From the NCBI GenBank assembly GCA_037176725.1, contig JAZBRS010000060.1, positions 59,486,001 through 59,550,000 on the forward strand: a stretch of 64,000 nucleotides of DNA, written 5' to 3'. Below the pieces are notes generated by a model. The model saw only the letters and a list, made by a program, of their open reading frames with translations, was not told where the DNA came from and did no database searches. Source of the DNA: Posidonia oceanica (taxonomy: Eukaryota > Streptophyta > Magnoliopsida > Alismatales > Posidoniaceae). This document shows, one piece after another, positions 20,689 through 33,084 of this stretch. Position numbers and translations under genes: made by a program. Position 1 is the first letter of the stretch. The number at the start of each line of letters is the position of its first letter.

Positions 20689-23600
20689 GATAGGTCCGAA
20701 ACCTATCCTTCCAGTCGATAACTCCGAAACATATCACTTTTCTTTTCCATTGCGGTCGATCGATCCAAAATCTTACCTTCCGGTCGATTAGTCCGAAACT
20801 TATCACTTTTCTTTTCCTTTGCGGTGGATAGGTCAGAAACCTATCCCTCCGGTCCATAAGTGCGAAACATATCACTTTTCTTTCCTTTACGGTCGATAGG
20901 TTCGAAACCTTCCCGTCCTGTCGATAAGTTCGAAACTTATCACTTTTCTTTTCCTTTGCGGTCGATAGGTTCGAAACCTATCCTTCCCGTCGATAAGACC
21001 GAAACTAATTACTTTACTTATCCTTTGCGGTCGATAGGTTCGAAACAAATCCTTCCCGTCGAAAAGTCAGAAACATATAACTTTTCTTTCGTTTGCAGTC
21101 GATAGCTCCCAAACGTATCCATCTGGTCAATAAGTCCGAAACTTATCACTTTTCCTTTTCTTTACGGTAAATAGGTCCGAAACCTATCCTTACGGTCGTT
21201 AAGTCAGAAACTTATCACTTTTCTTTTCCTTTGGGGTTGATAGGCCCGAAACCTATCCATCCGGTCGATAAGTCCGAAACTTATCACTTTTCTTTTCCTT
21301 TGCAGTCGATAGGTCCGAAACCTATCCTTTCGGTCTTTAAGTCCGAAACAAATCACTTTTCATTACCTTTCCAGTCGATTGGTCCAAAGTCTATACTTCC
21401 GGTCGATAAGTCTGAAACTTATCACTTTTCTTTCCTTTGCAGTCGATAGGTCCGAAACCTAACCTTCTAGTCGATAAGTCCAAAACTTGTCACTATCCTT
21501 TTCCTTTGCGGTCGATATGTCCAAAACCTTTCCATCTAGTCGATAACTCCGAAACTTATCACTTTTCTTTTCCTGTGCGGTCGATAGATCCGATACCTAA
21601 CCTTCCGGTCGGTATGTCCGAAACTTAACACTTTTCTTTACCTTTGCGGTCGATTGGTCGGAAACCTATCCTCCCAGTCGATAAGTCCGAAACTTATCAC
21701 TTTTCATTTCTTTTGCGGTCGATAGGTCCAAAACCTATCCTTCCTATCGAAAAGTCCGAAACTTATCACTATTCAATTCCTTCGCGGTCGATACGTCCGA
21801 AACATATCCTTCCAGTCCATAAGTCCGACACTTATCACTTTACTTTTCCTTTGCTGTCGATAAGTCCGAAACCTATCCTTCCGGTATTTGTCCGAAACTT
21901 ATCACTTTTCTTTTACGTTGCGGTCGATAGGTCCGAAACCTATCCTCCCGGTTGATAAGTCCTAAACTTATCAATTTTCATTTCCTTTGCCTTCGATAGG
22001 CCCGAAACCTATCCATCCGGTCGATATGTCTGAAACTTATCACTTTTCATTTCCTTTGCGGTTGATAGGTCCGAAACCTATCCTTCTGGTCGATAAGTCC
22101 AAAACATATCACTTTTCTTTTCCTTCGCGATCGATAGGTCCGAATCCTATTCTTCCGGTCGATAAGTCCAAACTTATCACAATTCTTTTCTTTTGTCGTC
22201 GTTAGGTCCGAAACATATCTTTCCGGTCGATAAGTCCGAAACTTATCACTTTTCTTTTCCATTGCTATCGATAGGTCCGAAACCTATCCTTTCAGTAGAT
22301 AAGTCTGAAACTTACCACTTTTCTTTTCCTTTGCTGTTGATCGGTCCGAAACTTATCCTCCCGGTCGATAAGTCCAAAACTTGTCCCTTTTCATTTCCTT
22401 TGCGTTCTACAGGCCTGAAACCTATCCTTCCAGTCGATAAGTCAGAAACTTATCACTTTTCAATTCCTTTGCGGTCAATAGGTTCGAAACTAATCCTTTC
22501 GGTCGACAAGTACAAAACTTATTACTTTTCTTTTCCTTCGCGGTCGATAGGTCGGAAACCTATCCATTGGGTCGATTAGTCCGAAACTTATCACTTTGCT
22601 TTTCCTTTGCGGTCGATAGGTCCGAAACCTATCCGTCCGGTCGATAAGACCGAAACTTATCACTTTTCTTTTCCTTTGCGGTCGATAAGTCTGAAACCTA
22701 TCCTTCCGGTTGATATGTCTGAAACTTTTCAATTTTGTTTTCCTTTGCGGTCGATTGGTCCGAAACCTATCCTCCCAGTCAATAAGTCAGAAACTTATCA
22801 CTTTTCATTTCCTTTGCGGTCGATAGGTCCAAAACCTATCCTTCCAGTCGATAAGTCCGAAACTTATCACAATTGAATTCCTTCGCGGTCGATATATCCG
22901 AAACCTATCCTTCCAGTCCATTAGTTCGAAACTTATCACTTTACTTTTCCTTTGCTGTCGATAAGTCCGAAACCTATCCTTCCGGTCAATATGTCCGAAA
23001 CTTATCACTTTTCTTTTCCTTTGCGGTCGAGAGGTCCGAAACCTAACCTCTCGGTCGATAAGTCCTAAACATATCAATTTTCACTTCCTTTGCCTTCGAT
23101 AGGCCCGAAACCTAATCGTCCGGTCGATATGTCAGAAACTTATCACTTTTCATTTCCTTTGCGGTTGATAGGTCCGAAACCTATCCTTCTGGTCGATAAT
23201 TCCGAAACATATCGCAATTCTTTTCCTTCGTGGTCGATAGGTCCGAATCCTATCCTTCCGCTCGATAAGTCCAAACATATCACAATTCTTTTCTTTCGCG
23301 GTCGATAGGTCCGAAACCTATCTTTCCGGTCGATAAGTCCGAAACTTATCACTTTTCTTTTCCATTGCTGTCGATAGGTCCGAAACCTATCCTTTCGGTC
23401 GATAAATCTGAAACTAATCACTTTTCTTTTCCTTTGCAGTCGATCGGTCCGAAACCTATCCTCCCGTTCAATAAGTCCTAAACTTATCACTTTTCGTTTC
23501 CGTTGCATTCTATAGGCCTGAAACCTATCCTTCCGGTCGATAAGTCTGAAACTTATCACTTTTCATTTACTTTGCGGTCAATAGGTCCAAAACAAATCCC

Positions 23601-26369
23601 TTCAGTTGACAAGTCCGAAACTTATCACTTTTCTTTTCCTTTGCGGTCGATAGGTCGGAAACCAATCCATCGGGTCGATAAGTCTGAAACTTATCACTTT
23701 GCTTTTCCTTTACGGTCGATAGGTTCGAAACTTATCCATCCGGTCGATAAGACCAAAACTTATCACTTTCGTTTTACTTTGCGGTCGATAGGTCCGAAAC
23801 CTATCCTTCCGGTCGATAAGTCTGAAACTTATCACTTTTCTTTTCCTTTGCGGTCGATAGGTCCGAAACCTATCCTTCCAGTCGATAAGTTGGAAACTAA
23901 TCACTTTTCTTTTCCTTTGCGATTGATATGTCTGAAACGTATCACTTTTCTTTTCCTTTGCGGTCGATAGGTCTGAAACCTATCCTTCCGGTCGATAAGT
24001 CCGAAACTTATCACTTTTCATTTTCTTTGCGGTCGATAGGTCCAAAACCTATCCTTCCAGTTGATAAGTCCGAAACTTGTCACTTTCCATTTCCTTTGTG
24101 GTCGATAGGTCCGAAACCTATCCATGCGGTCCTTAAGTCCGAAACATATCACTTTTCTTTTCCATTGCGGTTGATAGGTCCGAAACCTGTCCTTTCTGTC
24201 GATAAGTTTGAAACTTTTCACTTTTCGTTCCCTTTGCGGTCGAAAGGTCCGAAACCTGTCTGTCCGGTCGATATGTACGAAACCTATCACTTTTCTTTTC
24301 CTTTGCGGTTGATAGGTCCAAAACCCATCCTTCCAATCGTTAAGTCTGAAACTTATCACGTTACTTTTCCTTTGAGGTCGATAGGTCCGCAACCAATCCA
24401 TTCGGTCGATAAGTCCGAAACTTATCACATTGATTTTCCTTTGGGGTCGATAGGTCCGAAACCTATCGTTCCGATCGATAAGTTTGAGATTTGTAACTTT
24501 TCTTTTCCTTTGTGGTTGACAGGTCCGAAACCTATCCTTCCGGTCGATAAGTCCGAAACTTATCACTTTTCTTTTCCTCTGCGGACGATCGGTCCGATAC
24601 CTAACCTTTCGGTCAATAAGTCCGAAACTTATCACTTTTCTTTTCCTTTGCGGTTGATAGGTCCGAAACCTATCCTTCCGCTCGATAAGTCCGAAACTTA
24701 TCACTTTTCTTTTCCTTTGCTGTCAATAGGTCCGAAACCTATCCTACCAGTCGATAAGTCCAAAACTTATCATTTTTCATTTCCTTTGCGGTCGATTGGT
24801 CCGAAGCCATTCCTCCCGGTCGATAAGTCCTAAACTTATCAATTTTCATTTCCTTTGTCTTCTATAGGCCCGAAACCTATCTTTCCGGTCGATAAGTCTG
24901 AAACTTATCACTTTTCATTTCCTTTGCGGTTGATAGGTCCAAAACATATCCTTCTGGTTGATAAGTCCGAAACTTATCACTTTTCAATTCCATCACGGTC
25001 GATAGGTCCGAATCCTATCTTGCCGGTCGATAAGTCCGAAACTTATCACTTTTCTTTTCTTTTGCGGTCGACTGGTCCGGAACCTATCCTTCCATTCGAT
25101 AAGTCCAAAACATATCACTTTTCTTTTCCTTTGCAGTCGATAGTCCCTAACCAATCCTCCCGGTCGATATGTCCTAAACTTATCACTTTTCATTTCCATT
25201 GCATTCTATTGGCTCGAAACCTCTGCTTCCGATCGATAAGTCTGAAACTTATCACTTTTCATTTCCTTCGCGGTCATTAGGTCCGAAACCAATCCTTCTG
25301 GTTGACATGTCCAAAAGTTTACACTTTTCTTTTCCTTTGCGGTCGATATGTCAGAAACCTATCCTTCTGGTCGATAAGTCCGAATCTTATCACTTTCCTT
25401 TTCCTTTGCGGTCGATAGGTCCGAAACCTATCCTTCCGGTCGATAAGCCTGAAACTTATCACTTTTCTTCTCCTTTGCGGTCGATAGGTCCGAAACCAAT
25501 CCTTCCGATCGATAAGTCTGAAACTTATCACATTTCTTTCCTTTGCGGTCGATTGGTCTAAAACCTATCCCTTCGGTCGGTAAGTCCGAAATTTATCACT
25601 TTTCTTTTCCTTTGCGATCGATAGGTCCGAAACCTATCCTTTCGGTCTTTAAGTCCGAAACTAATCACTTTTCGTTACCTTTGCGGTCGATAGGTCCGAA
25701 ACCTATCCTTCCGGTCGATAAGTTCGAAACTTATCACTTTTCTTTTCCATTGCGATCGATAGGTCCGAAACCAATCCTTCCAATCGATAAGTCCGAAACT
25801 TATCACTTTTCATTTCCATTGCGGTCGATAGGTCCGAAACCTATCCTTCTGGTCGATAAGTCTGAAACTTATCACTTTTCTTTTCCTTTATGGTTGATAG
25901 GTCCGAAACCTATCCTTTCGGTCGATAAGTCCGAAACTTATCACCTTTCTTTTCCATGGCGGTCGATAGTTCCGAAACCATTCCTTCCTGTCGTTAAGTC
26001 CGAAACTTATCACATTTCTTTTCCTTTGCGGATGATAGGTCCGAAACCTATCCATCCGTTCGATAAGTCTGAAACTTAACACTTTTCTTTTCCATTGCGG
26101 TCGATATGTCCAAAACTTATCACTTTTCTTTTCCTATGTGGTCGATTGGTCTGAAACCTATCCCTCCAGTCGATAAGTCCGAAACTCATCACTTTTCATT
26201 TTCTTTGCGGTCGATAGGTCAGCAATCTAGCCATCCGGTCCAAAGCCTATCCTTCCAGTCGATAAGTCCGAAACTTAACACTTTTCTTTCCTTTGCGGTC
26301 GATTGGTCCGAAACCTAACCTTCCGGTCGATAAGTCCAAAACTTATCACTATCCATTTCCTTTGCAGTC
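20689..26369. repeat. Satellite higher-order repeat, copy 2
   Basis: Its markers match copy 1 in order: 22403 to 16691, 23506 to 17894, 25202 to 19521. The period to the third copy is 5681 bp (20715 to 26396). Differences between copies are scattered substitutions and whole-monomer gains or losses. Confidence 0.85.
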
Positions 26370-26650
26370 GGTAGGTCCGAAACCTATCCTTCCAGTCGAT
26401 AACTTTGAAACTAATCACTTTTCTTTTCCTTTGCGGTCGATCGATCCGAAATCTTACCTTCCTGCCGATAAGTCCGAAACTTATCACTTTTCTTTTCCTT
26501 TGCGGTCGGTAGGTCCGAAACCTATCCCTCCGGTCCATAAGTGCGAAACTTATCACTTTTCTTTCCTTTACGGTCGATAGGTTCGAAACCTTCCCTTCCG
26601 GTCGATAAGTTCGAAACTTATCACTTTTCTTTTCCTTCGCGTTCGATAGG
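26370..26650. repeat. Satellite higher-order repeat, truncated copy 3
   Basis: About four monomers repeat the start of copies 1 and 2, then stop at TTCGATAGG where the LTR of element 2 begins. Confidence 0.82.
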
Positions 26651-26764
26651 TGTAGCGATCCCGATCGGAATCAGGCTCACTGATTTAGCGGCGATTGGAT
26701 CCGAGGAAGAGGCTCAACTCGAAAATGCTTAAAATCGAGGAGAAAGAGGAAAGATAAGACAAAT

Positions 26765-26775
26765 CAGAGTCGCCA
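26765..26775 (-). other. PBS-like 11-mer inside the LTR (element 2)
   Basis: On the minus strand TGGCGACTCTG, identical to the first 11 bases of the primer-binding site, lies about 115 bp before the LTR end. The same string is at 14848-14858 in element 1, and its first nine bases are at 52348-52356 in element 3. Confidence 0.7.
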
Positions 26776-27224
26776 CCATGTCTATTAATGGGAGACAAGG
26801 AAAACCGGGGAAATGTGTGAATTAACGCGCAAAACCGAGCAAGAAATGCAAAGCAAAGCAATGCAAAGGAAAACAAATGCAAACAAATGCAAATGAGATG
26901 ACTCTAGCCTAGGATAAGGGCAGTACGGTCATTGCGGGCCAGAAGACAGGGCAAAGACTCCTGTTACGCGCGGGGAAGGTGTTAGGCACCCCCGACACGC
27001 CCGAGAATCGGTCTTTCTAGGCTTACGCTCGCATACGCAGGAAAATGCAGGATTGAATGCCTATGTGCCTATAAATGCCTAAATGAATGATCAAGGTGTG
27101 CTCTAAGTGGAGAAAAGCAGGGCAAGGAAGTAAACGTGCTGTCTAAGTGCTCAGCCACGCTGTCTGTGTTCCGAACCGGGCGAAACCGGGCTCGTGAGAA
27201 CTCTAGGCAGTAAGCATCACAGCC

Positions 27225-27232
27225 CTATATGC
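27225..27232 (-). promoter_or_regulatory. Possible TATA box of the LTR promoter (element 2)
   Basis: GCATATAG on the minus strand at the position equivalent to the element 1 motif. If active, it would fire toward the satellite array. Confidence 0.35.
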
Positions 27233-27289
27233 AAATGCAAGCGAAAAAGCAAAACAACGATAAAACCATGCAATGCAATCGACATGCAA

Positions 27290-27425
27290 GAGAAAACGGC
27301 GTAAAGCACGCAAAACGAGGCAAAAAACAAGAAAGCACGCAAAACGGTGCAAAAAGACAAGGCAGGCACGCAAAACGGTGCCAAAACGAGAGCGGGCACG
27401 CAAAACGGTGCCAAAACAGCGAGAT
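27290..27425 (-). repeat. 30-bp CGTTTTGCGTG repeats in the LTR (element 2)
   Basis: About four to five units, far fewer than in the element 3 LTR. On the + strand they read CACGCAAAACGGTGCC and variants. Confidence 0.8.
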
Positions 27426-30400
27426 AAAACCTTGGAAAGCTGTGCGAATGCTAAATGCAAAGAAGAGATCAGAAGATGCCAAAGAGGAGCAAAACAATGT
27501 GTGTGTAAGAACAGACGTTGTTTAGGACCACCCAGGGTAGGTGTGAAGACCTACGGAGGGGAGGGTGAGCAAACGGAGGGATTACCACCTCTTTGCGACT
27601 GTTTCCCGCTAAACCGTTCCACGGTGTGTCTCGCACGTTGCCCAAAGCTCGCGATGCGATCGGATCGTGGAAAAGGGGGAAGAAAGTCACATTAAGTGGC
27701 AAATCTAGGGTAAACACAACGCAAAACACTCAGGAATACGCGAAACGGGGATTGGAATTTACGAGTAGAAAGGGGAGGCCCTATTCTACATGCTTAAAGA
27801 GATAGAAAGCGAAAACAAGGAAAACTGTGCAGATGGCATGCAAATGCAATGTAGGGGTTCAGGAGGACATACCTGGAGATCCGGGAGCCTGATCTGAAAT
27901 CTATCTGGTCCATGCTGAAGAGCGCTTTGCTGCGGTCGCCTGGGCAGCTCACTTGAGAAGATCCAACGGCCGGATTGGAAGATATCGCAGATTCAAGGCA
28001 GAAGGGCCAGAACAGGGGAGAAGAACAGATCTAGGTGTTCAGGAGGTCCTAAGGGTGTGCAAAAGGTCCTCCCAAGTGAAAGGGAGCTAAAAGTGCTTGG
28101 TGTGTGCGGAAGGATGCTAAAATGCAAGACTAGGTGGATGCAGAATGCATGCGAAAGTAGGAAAAAACAAGGGAAAAAGAACTTGGAAAAAGACAGGAGT
28201 TTAAAAGCATTTTGAAAAAGAAAGGGGCTAAAATGCAAATTTTCACAGAAAATAGGGGTCCACAGGAAAGGATTTTGAAAACAAGGGAGGACAGGGGTCC
28301 ATTTTGCAAAAAAAAAACTAGGCTCAGAAAGCTGTTTTGAAAAGAGGGTATGCTTTGAAAGAGGTTTTGAAAGCAGAAAGGGATCAGAAAGCAATTTTAA
28401 GAAAACTGGGGTCTAAGATGCAAATTTTCCAGAAAACAAGGTTCTGGGGAGTCTGGGAATACTAGTGGAGGGTCTATATGCAATTTGGTAAGCATAGGAG
28501 CTAGGATGCAACCTAGGGGCAAAATGGTCTTTTCACATGATTTTTTAAAAGATGCAAGGACCTATGTGTGATTTTGAAATTATGTAGGGGCAAAAATGCA
28601 ATTTAATATGGAAAACATGCTCTGAAATCACTGACCATGGACTGATGTGTGATTTTTGGAAAAAACAGGGTCAGAAATGCAATACAATAAGCCAAAATAC
28701 ATGCATAATAGCCACTGTCCATTTAAAATGGACCTAAGTGCAAATATGAAAAATCAAAGGGAAGGAAATGCAATGCAGTATGCAAAATAAGAAAATAAAA
28801 GCTAAGTTCCTACAGTGCATGGACCTATATGCAAAATCAGAAACATGCATGGACCTAGAATGCAATGCAGTATGGTAAAATGCAAGCAAATAAATGAACT
28901 GATCTACTACAGGACCTATATGCAAAAATTGAAAACAGAGGGACTAAACCACAAAATATTACAACTGAAGCACACAGTAACAAGACTGAAAAGCGAATAC
29001 TGAAAAACATAAATATAAACAGCAATTTAGCATGGTTTTAAATTAAAAACAAAGCAGATTAAATGAAATAAGGACTGAAACGCAAAATAAAGAAAACTCA
29101 AGCCAGATATGCAATATTCACCAGAAAACTTTAGCCAGAGAAAAATAAAGGAACAGTGAAAGCTCCGGCGCCATGGGCACTGTAGCAGCAAGCTGCCAGC
29201 GCCCATGAACGCCGGCACAGGGGGCTTGGAGACGCGCAGACCGGCGGGGGAGCAGCTCCTGGCGCTGACGGAGGTCGGACGGTGCTCGACGGAGGTCGGC
29301 GTGGACCGGAGCGAGCTGGAGCGGTCGTCGGAGGTCTGCAGAGCTTCAGAAACTTCGTCCGGCCGATCGACGCGGCGACGCTGCGTTCTGAGGGCCGGAG
29401 AAGGTTCCTGAGACCTGTGCGGACCCGAGGCATCCACCAGAGCTGCGTTCCGCTGGCCAGAGCGACGGGACGACCGGAGAACGTCGCCGGAGAAGACGGT
29501 CTGACCGGAGCTTGACTCGGAGCAGGAAGACCGGAAATCCTAATCTATAGGCTGGAGAAGCAAGAGGGAAGGAAGAGGAAGCTAAGGGAAGCAAAATGTA
29601 CCTGAGTCCGCGTCTGAGATGTCCTCCCGACGTCAGTGGTTCCAGAAGTGGCCGGCGGCGTTCGTCCAGTCGCTGCGGGTGCTGTCGGCTGCTCGCGAGG
29701 GATGGAGTGGCTTCAGAACGTTCCTCCGGAGCTTCCTGATCGACCGGACGCAAGCTTCGCAGCTCAGGTGGTGATTCGGCCGATTTGGGTTCACAGGTGA
29801 CAGCCGGAGGCCGGGGGGGGTGTCTGCTGCTCGTCGTCTCGGATGGAGCCTTCCGGGAGATTGCTAGAGGTTCGGGGAGTGATTCTGGGTGATTGGATTG
29901 CTGTTCTGGAGGCTATGGAGAGGATTTGGGGGTTGATCGGATTTCTGGTCAGTGGTTGATGCAGGTGTTTGTAGTGGAGTTCTCGGTCTGTGGGGGATGG
30001 CCGGGCTGGAAGTTAGGTGTTTTAGGAAGGTGGAGGTCTGGTGATTATCTGGATGAAGTTTGGAAGGAAGTTGCGGGCTGGAGTGAAGGGAATTGTGAAG
30101 TGAGCTGGTGTTGGGTTGCAGGTGGAGAATCAGGGGATCATGAAGTGATTTGGGTGGTGGAATGGCCGTGAAGTGGTGAAGTGATATTGCAGGGTTGCTG
30201 GGTGAGTTTGGGGGGGACAATTGAGAGAAGTTTGAAGGCTTGGAGTGGTGTTGGATTGCTGGAAAAAGAAGAGGATGGTTGGCTGCGGAATTCAGAAGGA
30301 AAAGGTGAAGAATCTGGGTGGGGAAGGCTCTGGAATGGAGGGCTCTCTCCGGGATGCCAAGGAGGACTCTCAGGTACCCTCTTCTGCTCTTTCTTCTCTC

Positions 30401-32491
30401 TGGAATTGGAAGGGTGAAGAGGAGAAGGAGGAGGGTCGTTTCAGGTGGAGGGAATGTTCTGGAATTGCTCTCTGGTTTGCTCTCCACTCTCTGGTTTGCT
30501 GGTGGTCTCTCGTTGCTTGCTAACTCACTGATGGTTACTGATGGAGTTGAAAGAATGAACGGGAGGCTTTTTATCCGGAGGAGGCTGGCTGCTGGCGCGC
30601 TGGCTATTTTTGAAATCCACCGGCGGCACTGCAGCAGAAGCGATGGGCGTCGGCGAGGCGACCGGCATTCAATGCCTCCGGAAAAGAAGCTGAGATAGAA
30701 GAGAGGCGGCGAGCTGCTGTAGACTGAAATGATGGAGGACTCAAATTCGAATGGAGGAGGGAACCCTGTCGCAGCGAGCTCGCGGGAGAAACGGTGGGAA
30801 AGGAAAAAACACAGAGGAAGATTTGAGGAAGAAGAAGGGTGGAGAAGGAAGGAGCGGGTCGGGCTGTGGGCCGAAGGAAGAAAATGAAAAAATAAAAAGA
30901 AGACACGGGCCAAAGGGCCCAGTAAAGAAAAGAAAGAAAGAAAAAGAGAAGTAAGGTAGAATGAGAGGGTAGAATGGGGAAATAAAATTAGGTAAAAATA
31001 AACTAAAAATAAACAAAAATACTGGAGAGGTTGTGCTATAGATTAGGATTCAATTAGAATTTTTAATGGTCATTTTGAGTTGATTAATGTGCTTTGGGCT
31101 TAATTAGGGTTTTAGGGTTTTGGTTTTTCTTTTAGTTAGTTTTTTACTTGATTAAATGTTTGTTAAACCTTTTTTTAAATTGTTTTAAAAATTGTATTTC
31201 CCTTGTTGGACACTTAGGATATTAATTAGGATTTTTTTAGGATTTAATTTCGTATTAATCAAGGTTGGTTTTAGGTTTTTAAGTTTTAGTCTTCTTAGGG
31301 TTTCTTCCTTCTTAAGTCTTTTAAGTTATGTTTTGATTTTTATTTATTGATTTTTCTTGAAGTTTTTGGTTGGGTTTTTCTGGTTTGATAGGGTGTTTTT
31401 TAAGTCTTTCAGATGTGTTTTTCTTTTCTTTTTTAATTAAGTTTTTAACTTGTTTTTCTTATGTTTATTAGGTTAAGTCTTTTGCCTTCTTTAATTACTT
31501 GTTTTAGTGTTTGATTTTTAATTCTCCTTTTTAGGGTTTGTCTTTTAGTTCTTCTGATGGGGTTTTTATTTTTGGTGGGTTTCAATTTTATTTTAGCTTT
31601 TTTCTTGATTTTTCAGTGTTTTCTTTTGATTTGTTTTGCATTTTTTAGCTTACATGTTTGGGTTTCCTTTTAGCTTGATTTAGTTAAGTTTAGGTTTTTA
31701 ATTGCTTCCTTAATGTTTTTTAGTTGTTTTTCTTAGAGTTCTGAATTGTTTCTTTTATGTTTTGAGGTTTTACAGATTTTTATGGGTTTTTGTGGATTTT
31801 TGCAAAAGGGAGAAAAGGAAAAGAGAAGGAGGAAAGAAATGGAGAAAAGAGGGAGATAAGAGGAAAAGAGATAGGTTGGAGGAAAACGATTTTTTTTAAA
31901 ATTCAGAAAAAGTGTTAAAAATAATGTAAAAATAAGGATAAGATAGAGGAAGGATAGAAGCACAGAGGGGGCCCACAGCCAGACCAGAAAAAGGATAAGA
32001 AAGGGATGAAAAGAGAGATGATAATCAGGAGAGAGAGAGGAGAGAGAAAATGATAATCCCGGAGAGAGAAAAGGATAATTTGGGTGAAAGAGGGTCTTAA
32101 TGGTCTTGGAATGGGGTGAGAATTGGTGAGTGGGTAGTCTAGGGTTTGAAGTGTTGGTTCTAAAGTTTTGGTTTGATTCTAAGGAGGTTTTGGAGGGATT
32201 TCAAGGTGTAGAAAAAGGGTAGTTTCACCTAGGTTTTCTATGGTTTTTGGGAATGGGTTAGGTTTGGAAATTTCTAGATTTTTGGGTAGGCTTGTTGGGT
32301 GGATAGTGGTGGATTTTCCTATGGATTTTGGTTAGGTTTTGAGGTTGGGAAGGGGGGTAAAGGTTTAGGTCAAAACAGGCTGATTTTGAAGGGTAGAGAG
32401 GAGGATTAGGGTTAGGGTTTGGTTGGGGATTGATCCAGCAATCACCAAGAGGGCTCCAAGGGTCCGGGCCTGCCAAGATGGGGTGTCAACA

Positions 32492-32504
32492 GATGCCCCT
32501 CCCT
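32492..32504 (-). promoter_or_regulatory. Polypurine tract, element 2
   Basis: AGGGAGGGGCATC on the minus strand directly before the LTR start, identical to element 1. Confidence 0.85.
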
Positions 32505-33014
32505 GAGCGAGGGCAAGCGGAGCGCGGCCGCTGCTCAGGGTTGACAAGACACCCCATCTGACTGACGGAAGCAGCGGGTTGCTATGGGCATGAGCTACTT
32601 ATTCGGCGGATGCACCGAAGATCGTAGCCCGTTGCCGCAATGCAAGATGCCAGTGTAGATGGATGCTGTGCTGTGTGTATGCATGCTGATGCAAATGCCA
32701 TGCAAGAGTTAGTATAAAAGAGTTAGTGCAGTTAGAAGAAGATGCTGATGCTGTGCAAGTGATACTGGAGTAATATGCAGTGCTAGCTAAGAAAGTGCAG
32801 AGATGATGCAGGAGAAATGATAAAAAGGTGCGATGTGGCGCGAATATCTGGCAGGGAGGCCAGACTTGCGCGACAGAGCAAAGGAAAGCAGGGTGCAGCT
32901 GGTCCCCGCCCGGGGAGCAAGCTAGCAGGAAAGAAGGGTGCGAGGGGAGAGAGGCCAACTCTCCTATCGCAGAAAGGGGGTGTGTGACTTCGTCTTCCTG
33001 GGACAAGGCCGCGT
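32505..33014 (-). other. Unique 3' UTR segment (element 2)
   Basis: No gene is visible. It includes the inverted copy of the LTR start (32548-32559) that can pair with 32476-32487 around the polypurine tract, and is colinear with 8566-9082. Confidence 0.5.
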
Positions 33015-33084
33015 CGAAAAGGAGAAAAAAAAAATGATAAGGTGACGGGCTTATCGTCTGGATAATTTACGGTCCTATCAACCG
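33015..33084 (-). repeat. Satellite-like composite module (element 2)
   Basis: Colinear with 8501-8565: GATAGG hairpin, GATAAG..CTTATC hairpin and T/C tract, here with a longer T run. One arm base of the first hairpin is changed (TTATC for CTATC, a C-to-T change). Confidence 0.8.

Larger units (their letters stand above)
14975..26650. repeat. 69-bp satellite array with paired hairpins (about 169 monomers)
   Basis: The monomer has an A half of 28 bp with GATAGGTCCGAAACCTATC, a B half with GATAAGTCCGAAACTTATC, and a tail ACTTTTCTTTTCCTTTGC. Each half is a perfect 7-bp-arm hairpin with a 5-nt loop. The arms of A and B differ by compensated changes. The array is continuous between the outer ends of two LTRs and has occasional shortened monomers (for example near 17215) that indicate unequal exchange. 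Sixty-nine bases are 23 codons, so frames of up to 301 codons appear on both strands; they are by-products and not genes. A pericentromeric or other heterochromatic location is possible but not shown. Confidence 0.96.
26651..32491 (-). repeat. 3' LTR of element 2 (5841 bp)
   Basis: On the minus strand it begins TGTTGACACCCCATCT at 32491 directly after the polypurine tract and ends GATCGCTACA at 26651 against satellite DNA. It has the same internal sections as the element 1 LTR. The GC-rich section (about 29150-30900) shows Pro/Ser-rich open frames that are not convincingly coding. Confidence 0.93.

Noticed and set aside
14975..26650. Many long frames on both strands in the satellite (up to 301 codons, SIGPKPILPVDKSETYHFSF-type repeats)
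   Set aside because: The 69-bp period is a multiple of three, so any frame free of stops in one monomer stays open. Frames occur on both strands, have no common start and break wherever a monomer is shortened.
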